From the NCBI GenBank assembly GCA_019187225.1, contig JABAQQ010000029.1:1-64000 (forward strand): DNA of 64,000 nt, read 5' to 3'. Below the pieces are notes generated by a model that saw only the letters and a program-made list of their open reading frames with translations, ran no database searches and had not been told where the DNA came from. Made by a program: the position numbers and the translations under genes. Source of the DNA: Saprospiraceae bacterium (GTDB taxonomy: Bacteria; Bacteroidota; Bacteroidia; Chitinophagales; Saprospiraceae). Of this stretch, positions 50,182 to 58,404 are shown piece after piece (the stretch's first letter is position 1; every line of letters begins with the position of its first letter).

Positions 50182-53100
50182 ATGACTTTCAAACGCTTTC
50201 ACCTCCCTTTTCCCTTTCTCCTTTTCTCCTTCTTCTTCTTCTTTCCTTCTTTCCTCTTTTCCCAGGAAAAACCCAAATGGGATGTGTCGAATCCCACCGG
50301 CGGCGTGCCGCATAAAGACGTGGAGTTCACCACCTCCGAAGGTACCTGGATGTGCCTCGACGTGTCACCCGACGGCAAAACAATTGTGTTCGATATGCTC
50401 GGCGACATCTATTCGATGCCGATAACAGGCGGCACGGCGACCCCGCTGCGGCAAGGTCTGGCCTGGGATGTGCAGCCGCGTTTTTCACCCGACGGGAAAA
50501 AGATTTCCTTCACCAGCGACGCAGGCGGCGGCGATAATATCTGGGTCATGGACGCCGACGGCAAAAACGTCAAGCAAGTCACGAAGGAAAGTTTCCGGCT
50601 GCTCAACAACGCCGTTTGGGTTGACAATGAGTACATTGTAGCGCGCAAACACTTTACCTCCACCCGCTCGCTCGGCGCGGGCGAACTCTGGATGTACCAC
50701 CTCAGCGGCGGCGAAGGGCTACAACTTACCAAGCGAAAGAATGACCAACAGGACGTGAACGAGCCGAGCGTCAGCCCCGACGGACGCTACATCTATTTCA
50801 GCGAGGACATGTACCCCGGCGGTTTTTTCCAGTACAACAAAAACCCGAACCAGCAGATTTTCGCCATCCGCCGCTACGACCGCGAGGAGGGAAAAATCGA
50901 GGAAGTGACCGGCGGCTCCGGCGGGGCCTGCCGCCCGCAGGTTTCCCGCGATGGTCAGTGGCTCGCTTTCGTGCGGCGCGATTACACCAAAACGGTATTG
51001 TGTATCAGAAACTTAGCAACGGGCGAAGAATACCCGGTTTACGATGGCCTCGACAAAGACCAGCAGGAGGCTTGGACGACATTCGGGTGTTATCCGGGGT
51101 TTGCATGGCTGCCGGGAGACCGGGGGATCATAATTTGGGCAAGAGGAAAAATCAACTTGTTGGACTTCAAAGTCATCCCTGACCCGGAAACAGCCGACGG
51201 TAAAATTCGCCATGTACGCTCCAGCATTTCCTTCACTTGCAACGTAAAAACCAAAGTCGCCGAGACCTTGAAGTTTGAAAACAAGGTTTTTGAAAATGAA
51301 TTTACGGCGAAAGCCATTCGGCAAGCGGTGACAAGTCCCGATGGCAAAATCCTGATTTTCAACGCGGCAGGATTTCTTTATCGGAAAAATTTAGAAACTG
51401 GCAAGGTCGAACCAATCACTGGCGACGACAAAAATCTGGCCTTTGAGCCATCTTTTTCACCCGATGGGAAATCGCTTTTGTTCGTCACCTGGAACGACGA
51501 AACCAAAGGCTCCATCGTGAAACTCAACCTTGCAACCCTGAAACCCGAAACCCTGAAACCTTTTCAAGCCATCTACCGCACCCCTTCCTTCTCTCCAGAC
51601 GGCAAACAAATCGTCTTCCGCATCCAATCGGGCGACGACGAACTCGGTCCCGGCCTGACCGACAAGCCGGGTATTTATGCCATGGATGCCGATGGAAAAA
51701 ATATCCGCTTCGTCACCGAGGGCGGCGAAAACCCGCGTTTTTCTCCGGATGGCAAACGAATTTACTTCAGCACAGGCGGCGCTTTGTTCGGCGCATTGGA
51801 CAAATCTTTCAAATCCTGCAACCTCGACGGCAAGGACGAAAAAGTACACGTCAAATCGAAATACGGCCACTCGTTCACGCTTTCACCCGACGGCAAGTGG
51901 CTGGCTTTCATCGAATTGCACAAAACCTATATCTGCACCTTCCCGCAAACGGGAAAAACCGTAGACCTCAGCGCCGACACCAAAGCCATCCCCGTCACAC
52001 AGGTCAGCCGCGACGCGGGCTACAACCTGCACTGGAGCGCCGACTCGAAAAAACTCCACTACACACTCGGCGACGAGTATTTCACGATTGATCTGAACGA
52101 GCGCTTCGCGTTTTTACCCGGCGCACCGGATACTTTGCCGAAACTGGATTCCTCCGGCTTGAAAATCGGTTTGACCCTGAAAACCGACGTGCCGGAGGGC
52201 GCCCTCGTATTTGAAAATGGCCGCGTTATCACCATGGAAAACGACCAGGTCATCGAAAACGGCGTGGTGGTCGTGGAGCGCAACAAGATCACTTTCGTCG
52301 GCTCTCAGACCGACTACCAGGCCATCAAATTCAGGGTCAACAACCCAAAGATCATTGATTGCGCGGGCAAAACCATCATGCCCGGCATGATTGACGTACA
52401 CGCGCACCCCGGCAACTTCCGCTTCGGCCTCAACCCGCAAAAACAGTGGGAATATTACGCCCAACTCGCTTACGGCGTGACGACCCAGCACGACCCCTCG
52501 GTGAATTCTGAAATGGCTTTTTCCAACGCCGAAATGATCAAGGCGGGTCGGATGGTCGGGCCGCGCCTCTACTCCACCGGCACGATTCTCTACGGCGCCG
52601 ACGGCGATTTCAAAGCGCCCATTAACTCGCTCGACGACGCGCGCTCGACCCTGCGACGGACGAAGGCCTGGGGTGCCTTTTCCGTAAAAAGTTACAACCA
52701 GCCGCGCCGCGAACAGCGCCAGCAGGTCATCGCCGCCGCCCGCGAACTGGGCATGCTCGTGGTACCTGAAGGCGGGTCGTTTTTCCACCACAACCTCACG
52801 CATGTCGTGGACGGTCACACCGGTGTGGAACACAACCTGCCCGTCGCACCGCTTTACAACGACGTGATTTCGCTGTGGAGCAAAACCAACGCGCACAACA
52901 CACCCACCCTCATCGTCAACTACGGCGGCCTCTACGGGGAGTATCAATGGTATCAAAATTCGGAAGTCTGGAAAAAGAAACCGCTCCTGAATTTCACGCC
53001 CAAACACATCCTCGACGAGCGTAGCCGCCACCGCACGATGGTACCGGAAGAAGAGTACCGAAACGGCCATATCCTCGTGTCGCAATCCTGCAAAAAACTC

Positions 53101-53517
53101 CAGGACGCGGGCGTCAACATCAACCTCGGCGCGCACGGGCAACTCAACGGTCTCGGCGCGCATTGGGAACTCTGGATGCTCCAGCAAGGCGGCATGAGCA
53201 ACCTGCAAGCCCTCAAATGCGCGACCATCAACGGCGCGAAATACCTCGGCATGGACAAGGAGATCGGCACGCTCGCGCCCGGCAAACTCGCCGACCTGAT
53301 CGTGCTGGACAAAAACCCGCTGGACGACATCCGCAATTCAGAATCTATCCGTTATGTCATGGTCAATGGCCGTTTGTACGCGTCGGAAACTTTGAACGAA
53401 ATCGGGAATTACGACCGCAAACGCTCAAAATTCTGGTTCGAGCAGCCTGGGAGCCAGACGAGCGGGGCGGGCATGACGCATACCTGTCAGGAACAGAAGT
53501 GTGTATGCGGGCATTAA
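50182..53517 (+). CDS. Secreted PD40 beta-propeller / amidohydrolase fusion
   Basis: A 1111-residue exported protein starting MTFKRFHLPFPFLLFSFFFFFPSFLFSQ. The N-terminal 60% consists of PD40/TolB-like blades (about 45-640, repeated SPDGKxIxF units). The C-terminal part is a metal-dependent amidohydrolase (about 665-1060): GMIDVHAHPG (HxH metal motif), THVVDGHTGVEHNLP, INLGAHGQLNGLGAHWEL and GTLAPGKLADLIVLDKNPLDDI. Fusions of this kind are common in Bacteroidota; substrates are probably peptides or cyclic amides, but unproven. Two features are unusual: a tandem ACCCTGAAACC repeat in frame at residues about 452-460 (TLKPETLKP), and a C-terminal tail CQEQKCVCGH. Confidence 0.9.
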   Translation: MTFKRFHLPFPFLLFSFFFFFPSFLFSQEKPKWDVSNPTGGVPHKDVEFTTSEGTWMCLDVSPDGKTIVFDMLGDIYSMPITGGTATPLRQGLAWDVQPRFSPDGKKISFTSDAGGGDNIWVMDADGKNVKQVTKESFRLLNNAVWVDNEYIVARKHFTSTRSLGAGELWMYHLSGGEGLQLTKRKNDQQDVNEPSVSPDGRYIYFSEDMYPGGFFQYNKNPNQQIFAIRRYDREEGKIEEVTGGSGGACRPQVSRDGQWLAFVRRDYTKTVLCIRNLATGEEYPVYDGLDKDQQEAWTTFGCYPGFAWLPGDRGIIIWARGKINLLDFKVIPDPETADGKIRHVRSSISFTCNVKTKVAETLKFENKVFENEFTAKAIRQAVTSPDGKILIFNAAGFLYRKNLETGKVEPITGDDKNLAFEPSFSPDGKSLLFVTWNDETKGSIVKLNLATLKPETLKPFQAIYRTPSFSPDGKQIVFRIQSGDDELGPGLTDKPGIYAMDADGKNIRFVTEGGENPRFSPDGKRIYFSTGGALFGALDKSFKSCNLDGKDEKVHVKSKYGHSFTLSPDGKWLAFIELHKTYICTFPQTGKTVDLSADTKAIPVTQVSRDAGYNLHWSADSKKLHYTLGDEYFTIDLNERFAFLPGAPDTLPKLDSSGLKIGLTLKTDVPEGALVFENGRVITMENDQVIENGVVVVERNKITFVGSQTDYQAIKFRVNNPKIIDCAGKTIMPGMIDVHAHPGNFRFGLNPQKQWEYYAQLAYGVTTQHDPSVNSEMAFSNAEMIKAGRMVGPRLYSTGTILYGADGDFKAPINSLDDARSTLRRTKAWGAFSVKSYNQPRREQRQQVIAAARELGMLVVPEGGSFFHHNLTHVVDGHTGVEHNLPVAPLYNDVISLWSKTNAHNTPTLIVNYGGLYGEYQWYQNSEVWKKKPLLNFTPKHILDERSRHRTMVPEEEYRNGHILVSQSCKKLQDAGVNINLGAHGQLNGLGAHWELWMLQQGGMSNLQALKCATINGAKYLGMDKEIGTLAPGKLADLIVLDKNPLDDIRNSESIRYVMVNGRLYASETLNEIGNYDRKRSKFWFEQPGSQTSGAGMTHTCQEQKCVCGH

Positions 53518-53547
53518 AACCAACCAAATTAAATTTCTGAATTTTGG

Positions 53548-53576
53548 TTGAGTTAGCCTGACTTTCCCTACATTTG
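53548..53576 (+). promoter_or_regulatory. Promoter of the 53.6-kb outer-membrane protein gene
   Basis: TTG (53548-53550), an 18-bp spacer, then TACATTTG (53569-53576) match the Bacteroidota -33/-7 consensus. The expected start is about 18 nt before the ATG at 53602. Confidence 0.6.
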
Positions 53577-53601
53577 ACAACATTAAAATCCTTCCAACCT
53601 T

Positions 53602-54381
53602 ATGGCAAAAACGATCTTTCTCTGCTGCCTGCTTGCAGCGTTCGTTGCCCCGCTTTCCGCCCAGCAAGCCGACACCACCGACCTCGATTATGAATTTTTC
53701 AAACGAAGCCGGGGCAGTTGGGACTTCGCCGCCGGCGGACGGGTCAATTTTTACAATTTCGACGACATGAACCATATTCTGAACCAGGCGGGTTTGGCCG
53801 ACCTGGAGCCAGAGGCGACGGGTCTGTTTGTCGCTTCGCGCGCATCGTCGAAAAACAGCCGCTGGTCGGGTGAAAGCAGTTTCGATGCCGTATGGACCTA
53901 CGCCAACGGCGGTCGCGTCCTCAACGGCGGCGGGGTGCTTTACCGCGACTATGCCCTGAACTTTCGCCTGTTGTACGATGTGTCGCATCGCGCCCGGTTA
54001 ACCAAACTATTTCCATTCATCGGATTGGGAATGGGATACCAGGTATTGCGCACCTACCAGAACCTGCCGGGCAACGGCAATTTCGTCATGACCCTCTCAC
54101 AAAACGTAAAAAAGAACAGATTCGACTGTTTTTCGCTTCCCTTGGAAGCAGGTTTAAGCCTCGAACAGGGCTTCAAAACCCGGATTTACGACATTTTCCT
54201 CGGCATCCGCGGCGGATATACGTACCGCGCTTTGCGATCCGATTGGGCGCTGGATGGCGACATCAACGTTGATCTGCCGCAGCCGGATGCAGGAGCGCCG
54301 TTTCTGGCGTTCAGCGTGCGGTTCAAGACTGACCCGGCGCGGGCATGGGAGGCGTTTAAGAAAAGGAGGAAGAGCCATTGA
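53602..54381 (+). CDS. Outer-membrane-type protein of unknown family, paralogue of the gene at 63.8 kb
   Basis: A 259-residue exported protein (MAKTIFLCCLLAAFVAPLSAQQ). After a hydrophilic start the pattern is that of an eight- to ten-stranded barrel (WDFAAGGRVNFYNFDDMNHILNQAGLADLEPE, RDYALNFRLLYDVSH, FPFIGLGMGYQVLRTYQN, IFLGIRGGYTYRAL) with a lysine-rich C-terminus. Its first 70 mature residues align clearly with the partial gene at 63783 (WDFGAGARFSF..., then EINRSLEAAGLPGLE). The family is not recognised. It has its own promoter and stands between the amidohydrolase and a secreted helical protein. Confidence 0.75.
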   Translation: MAKTIFLCCLLAAFVAPLSAQQADTTDLDYEFFKRSRGSWDFAAGGRVNFYNFDDMNHILNQAGLADLEPEATGLFVASRASSKNSRWSGESSFDAVWTYANGGRVLNGGGVLYRDYALNFRLLYDVSHRARLTKLFPFIGLGMGYQVLRTYQNLPGNGNFVMTLSQNVKKNRFDCFSLPLEAGLSLEQGFKTRIYDIFLGIRGGYTYRALRSDWALDGDINVDLPQPDAGAPFLAFSVRFKTDPARAWEAFKKRRKSH

Positions 54382-54555
54382 GGTCGCCACAACCGCCGGA
54401 TACCCCAACTAAGCAACGCCAAAATTACCCCCACCAGATAGCTTCGCTATCGGGCGCCTGCCCTTTGCAAACCTTCGCCACCTCCACCCTTCATGCCCGC
54501 ATTCCGCCGGTAAACGCGCTTTCCAGTACGCGCTCTATGGCATCCGGATCGGGGC

Positions 54556-54622
54556 ATGTCGGGAATTTTCTCACCGGGCCTGAAAAGAACCGTTTTTAGC
54601 CCGGTGAAAAAATACCCGACAT
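54556..54622. repeat. 67-bp hairpin in the 54.4-54.7 kb gap
   Basis: ATGTCGGG, then TTTT and TCACCGGGC, face GCCCGGTGA, AAAA and CCCGACAT, giving two stacked stems in a 67-bp inverted repeat (54556-54622). It may end the 53.6-kb transcript (A/T-rich after the stem) or be a small mobile palindrome. The surrounding 330-bp gap (54382-54711) also has GATAGCTTCGCTATC (54436-54450) and no gene that I can support. Confidence 0.55.
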
Positions 54623-54711
54623 ACTCTTAAACGCTCGCGTCAAACTATTTTTTAAAATCATAGTTTTATAAATGATAGTTTTACTTTCAAAACCTGATAA
54701 ACAGAAAAGAC

Positions 54712-55437
54712 ATGTGTATCCGAATATTCTTCTTCACTGCGTTTTTAGCAGTCGGTTTGAATCCGGCGACGGCGCACCCCGGCGATAGCCCCGAAACCCT
54801 CGAATGGGTAAAACGCACTGCCGACAAAATTGAATTGAGCCTGAGCAGCGCTACCAAAAGTATGGATTGGGCCGACCTTTTAATAAAACTCATGCAATCG
54901 CACGATGAATTCGAGGCCGTCGCACTTGCCGGACTTTATTGCCATGAAGTGCGCAAGGCAGCTGAACTCGGCAGGTCTTATTGCAATTGGCTCCATAACG
55001 CCACGTTGGACAAAGACCTGAATACCTGTATTATACGCGCTACCGAAGCGCGACTGCAAGCCATCAGGATGCGGGAAGCAGCCGAAATCTGCCTGTTGGA
55101 AGCGCGGCAAAATCCTCCTGACACCACCTTCATCCTTTCCGACCTTTTGCTTGCCAATGCCGAAATCATCGAACACGATATTGCCGACGGACTGGCCAGC
55201 GAGGACTTTCACATTCTTTCGCAAAAACTGGAATACGCGGAACGCATCTTTTACAATACCGAGGTGCTCGCGGCTACTATGTTCGATTGCAGCGAAGTGA
55301 CGCTTGCTGCAAAAGAGGGAATTCGTGCCTGCATGGATGCCTTGCTGAGTAAAGAATGGGCAAATGCGATCCGGCACGTCCAAAATGTCGCGACTGAAGC
55401 GGGAAAAATCAAATCCCGTGCAGGCAAATGCAGGTAA
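54712..55437 (+). CDS. Secreted helical protein of unknown function with conserved cysteines
   Basis: A 241-residue protein (signal MCIRIFFFTAFLAVGLNPATA, about 21 residues). The mature part is nearly all helix, with paired cysteines: GLYCHEV, SYCNWL, NTCIIRA, EICLLEA, FDCSEV, RACMDAL and a C-terminal GKCR. This even set of cysteines suggests disulfides in the periplasm or outside. No family recognised. It converges with the FecA-like receptor gene with a 3-bp gap. Its composition fits the neighbours. Confidence 0.6.
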   Translation: MCIRIFFFTAFLAVGLNPATAHPGDSPETLEWVKRTADKIELSLSSATKSMDWADLLIKLMQSHDEFEAVALAGLYCHEVRKAAELGRSYCNWLHNATLDKDLNTCIIRATEARLQAIRMREAAEICLLEARQNPPDTTFILSDLLLANAEIIEHDIADGLASEDFHILSQKLEYAERIFYNTEVLAATMFDCSEVTLAAKEGIRACMDALLSKEWANAIRHVQNVATEAGKIKSRAGKCR

Positions 55438-55440
55438 AGA

Positions 55441-57615
55441 TCAAATTTTCAATCCTACCGTCAGCACCACGCTGCGTCCGTCCGACGGCCAGATGCCGGG
55501 GCCGGGATAAAAACTGGGGCGTTTAGTGAAATACTGCACGTCGGTCAGGTTGTTGATGCTGAGTCGGAAGATCAGGTTGCCGTACCGGTAGGAAGCGTTC
55601 ACATCCAGCAAATTGTACGCGGGTACGAGACCAACCGCGCCGGTTGCCGAAGGTTCCACCGTATTCAGCGGGTCGGCGAAGGAATTATCCGTGTAACTGT
55701 ACTGGAAGGTAACGCTCAGGTCTTTGTATTTGAGATTCAGGCCGTTGCGGCTGATCCATTCCGGCACGCTTTCCACACGGTTGCCATCAATATCGCGATT
55801 TTCGTTGCCGACGCGGAATTGGGCATCTTCGTATTTGGCATCAAAGTAAGCCGTAGAGGTAAACACGCTTGCACGAAGGTGTTCCGTCAGGTGAAAGTTA
55901 TATTCGCCGAAAATTTCCACCCCGTTCGTCATTGAGTTGCCTATGTTGGTACGCAACACATAAAATGTGCCGTTCTCGTCCACCGACGCGCTGCCGAGGC
56001 GGTTGTTGTATTGAAGGCGGAAGGCACTCAGGTCCCATTTGAAGCCGCCCGCTGCGCCGCGCCAGCCAAGTTCCAGATTGTAGCCGTAGGCATTTTCAAG
56101 GTCTTTATTAATCAACTCGAAAGTGTTGCCCGGAATGATGTCTTTAAAAATGACAGGACGGTAGGCCTGCGACCAGCCTGCATACAGATTTTGCCTGTCG
56201 CTGAGTATGTATTCGGCGCTTATCCCAAACAAGGGAAAATTGTGCTCGATGGTAGTAGGCAAATCTTCCGGATCGTAATAGGCAAGTGTGCCTGACATTT
56301 CAGAGTCGCCCATTTCGTAACGCAAACCGGGTGTAACCGAAAACCGGGAGCTGATCTGGAATTTGTTTTCTACAAAAAATGCAACATTCTGCGTTTTAAA
56401 ATGCAAATCGCGCAGCCAGCCTTTGGCGGGGTCAACAGATACATCGTAATCCGGGCCGGTAGTACCGCCATTGGGCGTAAATCGCCGGTGCAGATCATTG
56501 TTAAAATATTGAACACCGGCAACCAGGACCGACTTTTGTCCCCAAAGACTGTAGTCTTGCAACAACCGGAGTTCAGTGGTGCGACTGTTAAACCTGTCTA
56601 TGTCCACAGCGCGTGCGTTGTAAGTCAAAGTTGCTGTGTTGATCGTGTCCGGCACAGTAGCCGGATTGTCGTTGCGCACACTGCCGCGTTCGCCAAACAC
56701 ACCGGAAACCGTCCACTGCAAACGGGTATGCGGACTGATGAGCCAGTCCGCCGTCAATGACGGAATATAGATTTCCGGGTTGAAATAGTTGCGCGCACGA
56801 GTGCTTTGGCGCGGGTCGGCTTTAAACATCGCGTCAGTGAGCGGACCGGGAATCTGGTAGAGATAGTTGGAACGCAGAAGTTCGGCTTTTACGGAGAATT
56901 TCGCCGAAGGTGTATATTTCAACACTATGCCCTGGCCGTCGTAGTCCGATTCGCTGTTTTCCCGGTAGCCATTGCTGACACGCTTGCTGTAATAGGCGTA
57001 ATACTGCACTTTGCCCACTTTGCCGCCGAGGGCATTATAGGTACTTAGTAAGCCGTAAGAGCCAATGGAATTGAGGGATTCGAAGCCGACAGCTTTCGTC
57101 GTGTCGGGCTGTTTCAATTTGTAATTGAGCATCCCGCCGAATTGAGCGCCATATTGCAGTGCTCCTGTGCCGCGCACGAGTTCGATGCGTCCGACGGCTT
57201 CGAACGGCAGGCTGAAATGGCTGGCCGGATAGCCGTACATGTCTGAATTGGTGATAATGCCGTCGGTGCGAATGTTATACTCCCAACCCCGGTGCGGATC
57301 GAGTCCGCGTGTGCTGATGTTGGTTTGGTTGCCTGTGCCATCCATGTCGTACACGAACACACCTGGAACTTTAGCGAACACCTGGCGCGGCGTTTTCTCG
57401 GCAATGTTGGCGTCCAGATTCTGCAGCGAGATCACTTCATTCTTTTTACCAGACCAGAGATATGTTCCCTCGATTTGCCGCAGGCGCTGGATGTTTTCTA
57501 TTCGCGCACTGACGCGCACTTCGCGTAATTGCTGAGTTCGGAGGCTATCTGGTTCTCGTTGGGCAAAAACCGCCGTTGTCGCCAGGAGGGCAACCGCAAT
57601 AGGGATATAACGCAT
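55441..57615 (-). CDS. TonB-dependent receptor, FecA-like
   Basis: A 724-residue outer-membrane receptor starting at the ATG 57615 (MRYIPIAVALLATTAVFAQ; the frame continues upstream without a signal). There is no carboxypeptidase-regulatory domain. The plug (about 30-160) contains LREVRVSARIENIQ, FAKVPGVFVYDMDGTGNQTNISTRGLDPHRGWEYNIRTDGI and RIELVRGTGALQYGAQFGGMLNY. The barrel ends with AYNLLDVNASYRYGNLIFRLSINNLTDVQYFTKRP and the aromatic-terminal VVLTVGLKI. The closest known type is Fe(III)-citrate/siderophore receptors (FecA); the substrate is inferred. No sigma/anti-sigma pair is adjacent. Confidence 0.9.
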   Translation of the reverse strand: MRYIPIAVALLATTAVFAQREPDSLRTQQLREVRVSARIENIQRLRQIEGTYLWSGKKNEVISLQNLDANIAEKTPRQVFAKVPGVFVYDMDGTGNQTNISTRGLDPHRGWEYNIRTDGIITNSDMYGYPASHFSLPFEAVGRIELVRGTGALQYGAQFGGMLNYKLKQPDTTKAVGFESLNSIGSYGLLSTYNALGGKVGKVQYYAYYSKRVSNGYRENSESDYDGQGIVLKYTPSAKFSVKAELLRSNYLYQIPGPLTDAMFKADPRQSTRARNYFNPEIYIPSLTADWLISPHTRLQWTVSGVFGERGSVRNDNPATVPDTINTATLTYNARAVDIDRFNSRTTELRLLQDYSLWGQKSVLVAGVQYFNNDLHRRFTPNGGTTGPDYDVSVDPAKGWLRDLHFKTQNVAFFVENKFQISSRFSVTPGLRYEMGDSEMSGTLAYYDPEDLPTTIEHNFPLFGISAEYILSDRQNLYAGWSQAYRPVIFKDIIPGNTFELINKDLENAYGYNLELGWRGAAGGFKWDLSAFRLQYNNRLGSASVDENGTFYVLRTNIGNSMTNGVEIFGEYNFHLTEHLRASVFTSTAYFDAKYEDAQFRVGNENRDIDGNRVESVPEWISRNGLNLKYKDLSVTFQYSYTDNSFADPLNTVEPSATGAVGLVPAYNLLDVNASYRYGNLIFRLSINNLTDVQYFTKRPSFYPGPGIWPSDGRSVVLTVGLKI

Positions 57616-57761
57616 GTCTGTCGTGGAATTAAAAATGTGCAGCAAAGAAAAAGCGCAAGCGTCGGACATCCCCTGTCAACCGCATTAGAAAACCATTAAA
57701 AACATCGCATATTCAAGGGCTTTTAAATAAAGTCGCCGTTTACCCAACGGCCCCGACGCCA

Positions 57762-58247
57762 TCAACGCAACTGCAGGCTATCCTGACCGACACGGCGCCC
57801 TTTCACTTCTATGAGCGTGTCGTGGGCATAGCGTGATTCGAAGACCAACTGGCCGGAAGGCGACCACTTGCGTAGATAGCCGTGTTTCGTGTTGTTGTCG
57901 AACATAACAGTGAATTGGGCCCGGCCGGTTTCGTACCATATCGTATCTCCGCCGTGTTGTTGGCCTTGTCGGTAATATTGTACTTCTTTGACCTGACCAC
58001 CAGGGTAATAAATGACCGTCCGGCCGTCTTGAACGCCGTTGTTGAACCAACGCTCGGCCATGAGTTTGCCATCGGGATAGAAGTCGGTCATTTTCCCCTC
58101 TTTTTTACCGTTCACGATTTGTACGCGCCGCGAAACAGCGCCTGTCTCGAATCGCTCCACACGCTCGTAGTTTTGGGGCCCGGACGATTCGCAGGCAACA
58201 GCGAACAGGAGAAGAAATATACTCGTAAAAAACAGGACACGCATCAT
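57762..58247 (-). CDS. MORN-repeat lipoprotein (YwqK-type)
   Basis: A 161-residue lipoprotein (MMRVLFFTSIFLLLFAVACESS, lipobox AVAC). The mature part consists of MORN_2-type repeats with the GKKEGKMTDFYPDGKLMAERWFNNG and QDGRTVIYYPGGQVKEVQYYRQGQQHG pattern, the type annotated as YwqK family in toxin-antitoxin naming. That name is misleading: Bacteroidota copies are abundant exported repeat proteins without a toxin partner, and none is present here. The ATG at 58247 is used; the open frame is 44 codons longer but runs through a terminator hairpin. Confidence 0.8.
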   Translation of the reverse strand: MMRVLFFTSIFLLLFAVACESSGPQNYERVERFETGAVSRRVQIVNGKKEGKMTDFYPDGKLMAERWFNNGVQDGRTVIYYPGGQVKEVQYYRQGQQHGGDTIWYETGRAQFTVMFDNNTKHGYLRKWSPSGQLVFESRYAHDTLIEVKGRRVGQDSLQLR

Positions 58248-58272
58248 AACTTTGTCTAATATCAGGTTGAAA

Positions 58273-58304
58273 AAGAGAGGCCGCCCGTCCCGGCGGCCTC
58301 TCTT
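58273..58304 (-). terminator. Terminator of the haloperoxidase-like lipoprotein gene
   Basis: AAGAGAGGCCGCC (58273-58285) pairs with GGCGGCCTCTCTT (58292-58304) in a 13-bp stem with a 6-nt loop. On the minus strand it is followed by a short T run. It lies about 100 bp after the stop of the gene at 58405-59781 and just before the next ATG. Confidence 0.85.
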
Positions 58305-58404
58305 GAAAAATCGGTTTCTGGTTCTTTGGTTACACAATCTTGCAGCGATTGTCCGGATATAGTATTTTCTCAATGGCAAAATTCAGGTCAATCGCCAACT
58401 TCAA

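Noticed and set aside
53519-53556. Terminator after the amidohydrolase gene
   Set aside because: The possible AACCAAATT/AATTTTGGTT stem is bulged, AT-rich and lacks a T run; it also overlaps the next gene's -33 region.
57762-58247. Toxin-antitoxin system suggested by YwqK-type MORN repeats
   Set aside because: No toxin gene is adjacent, and the protein is a lipoprotein; the family label is historical.
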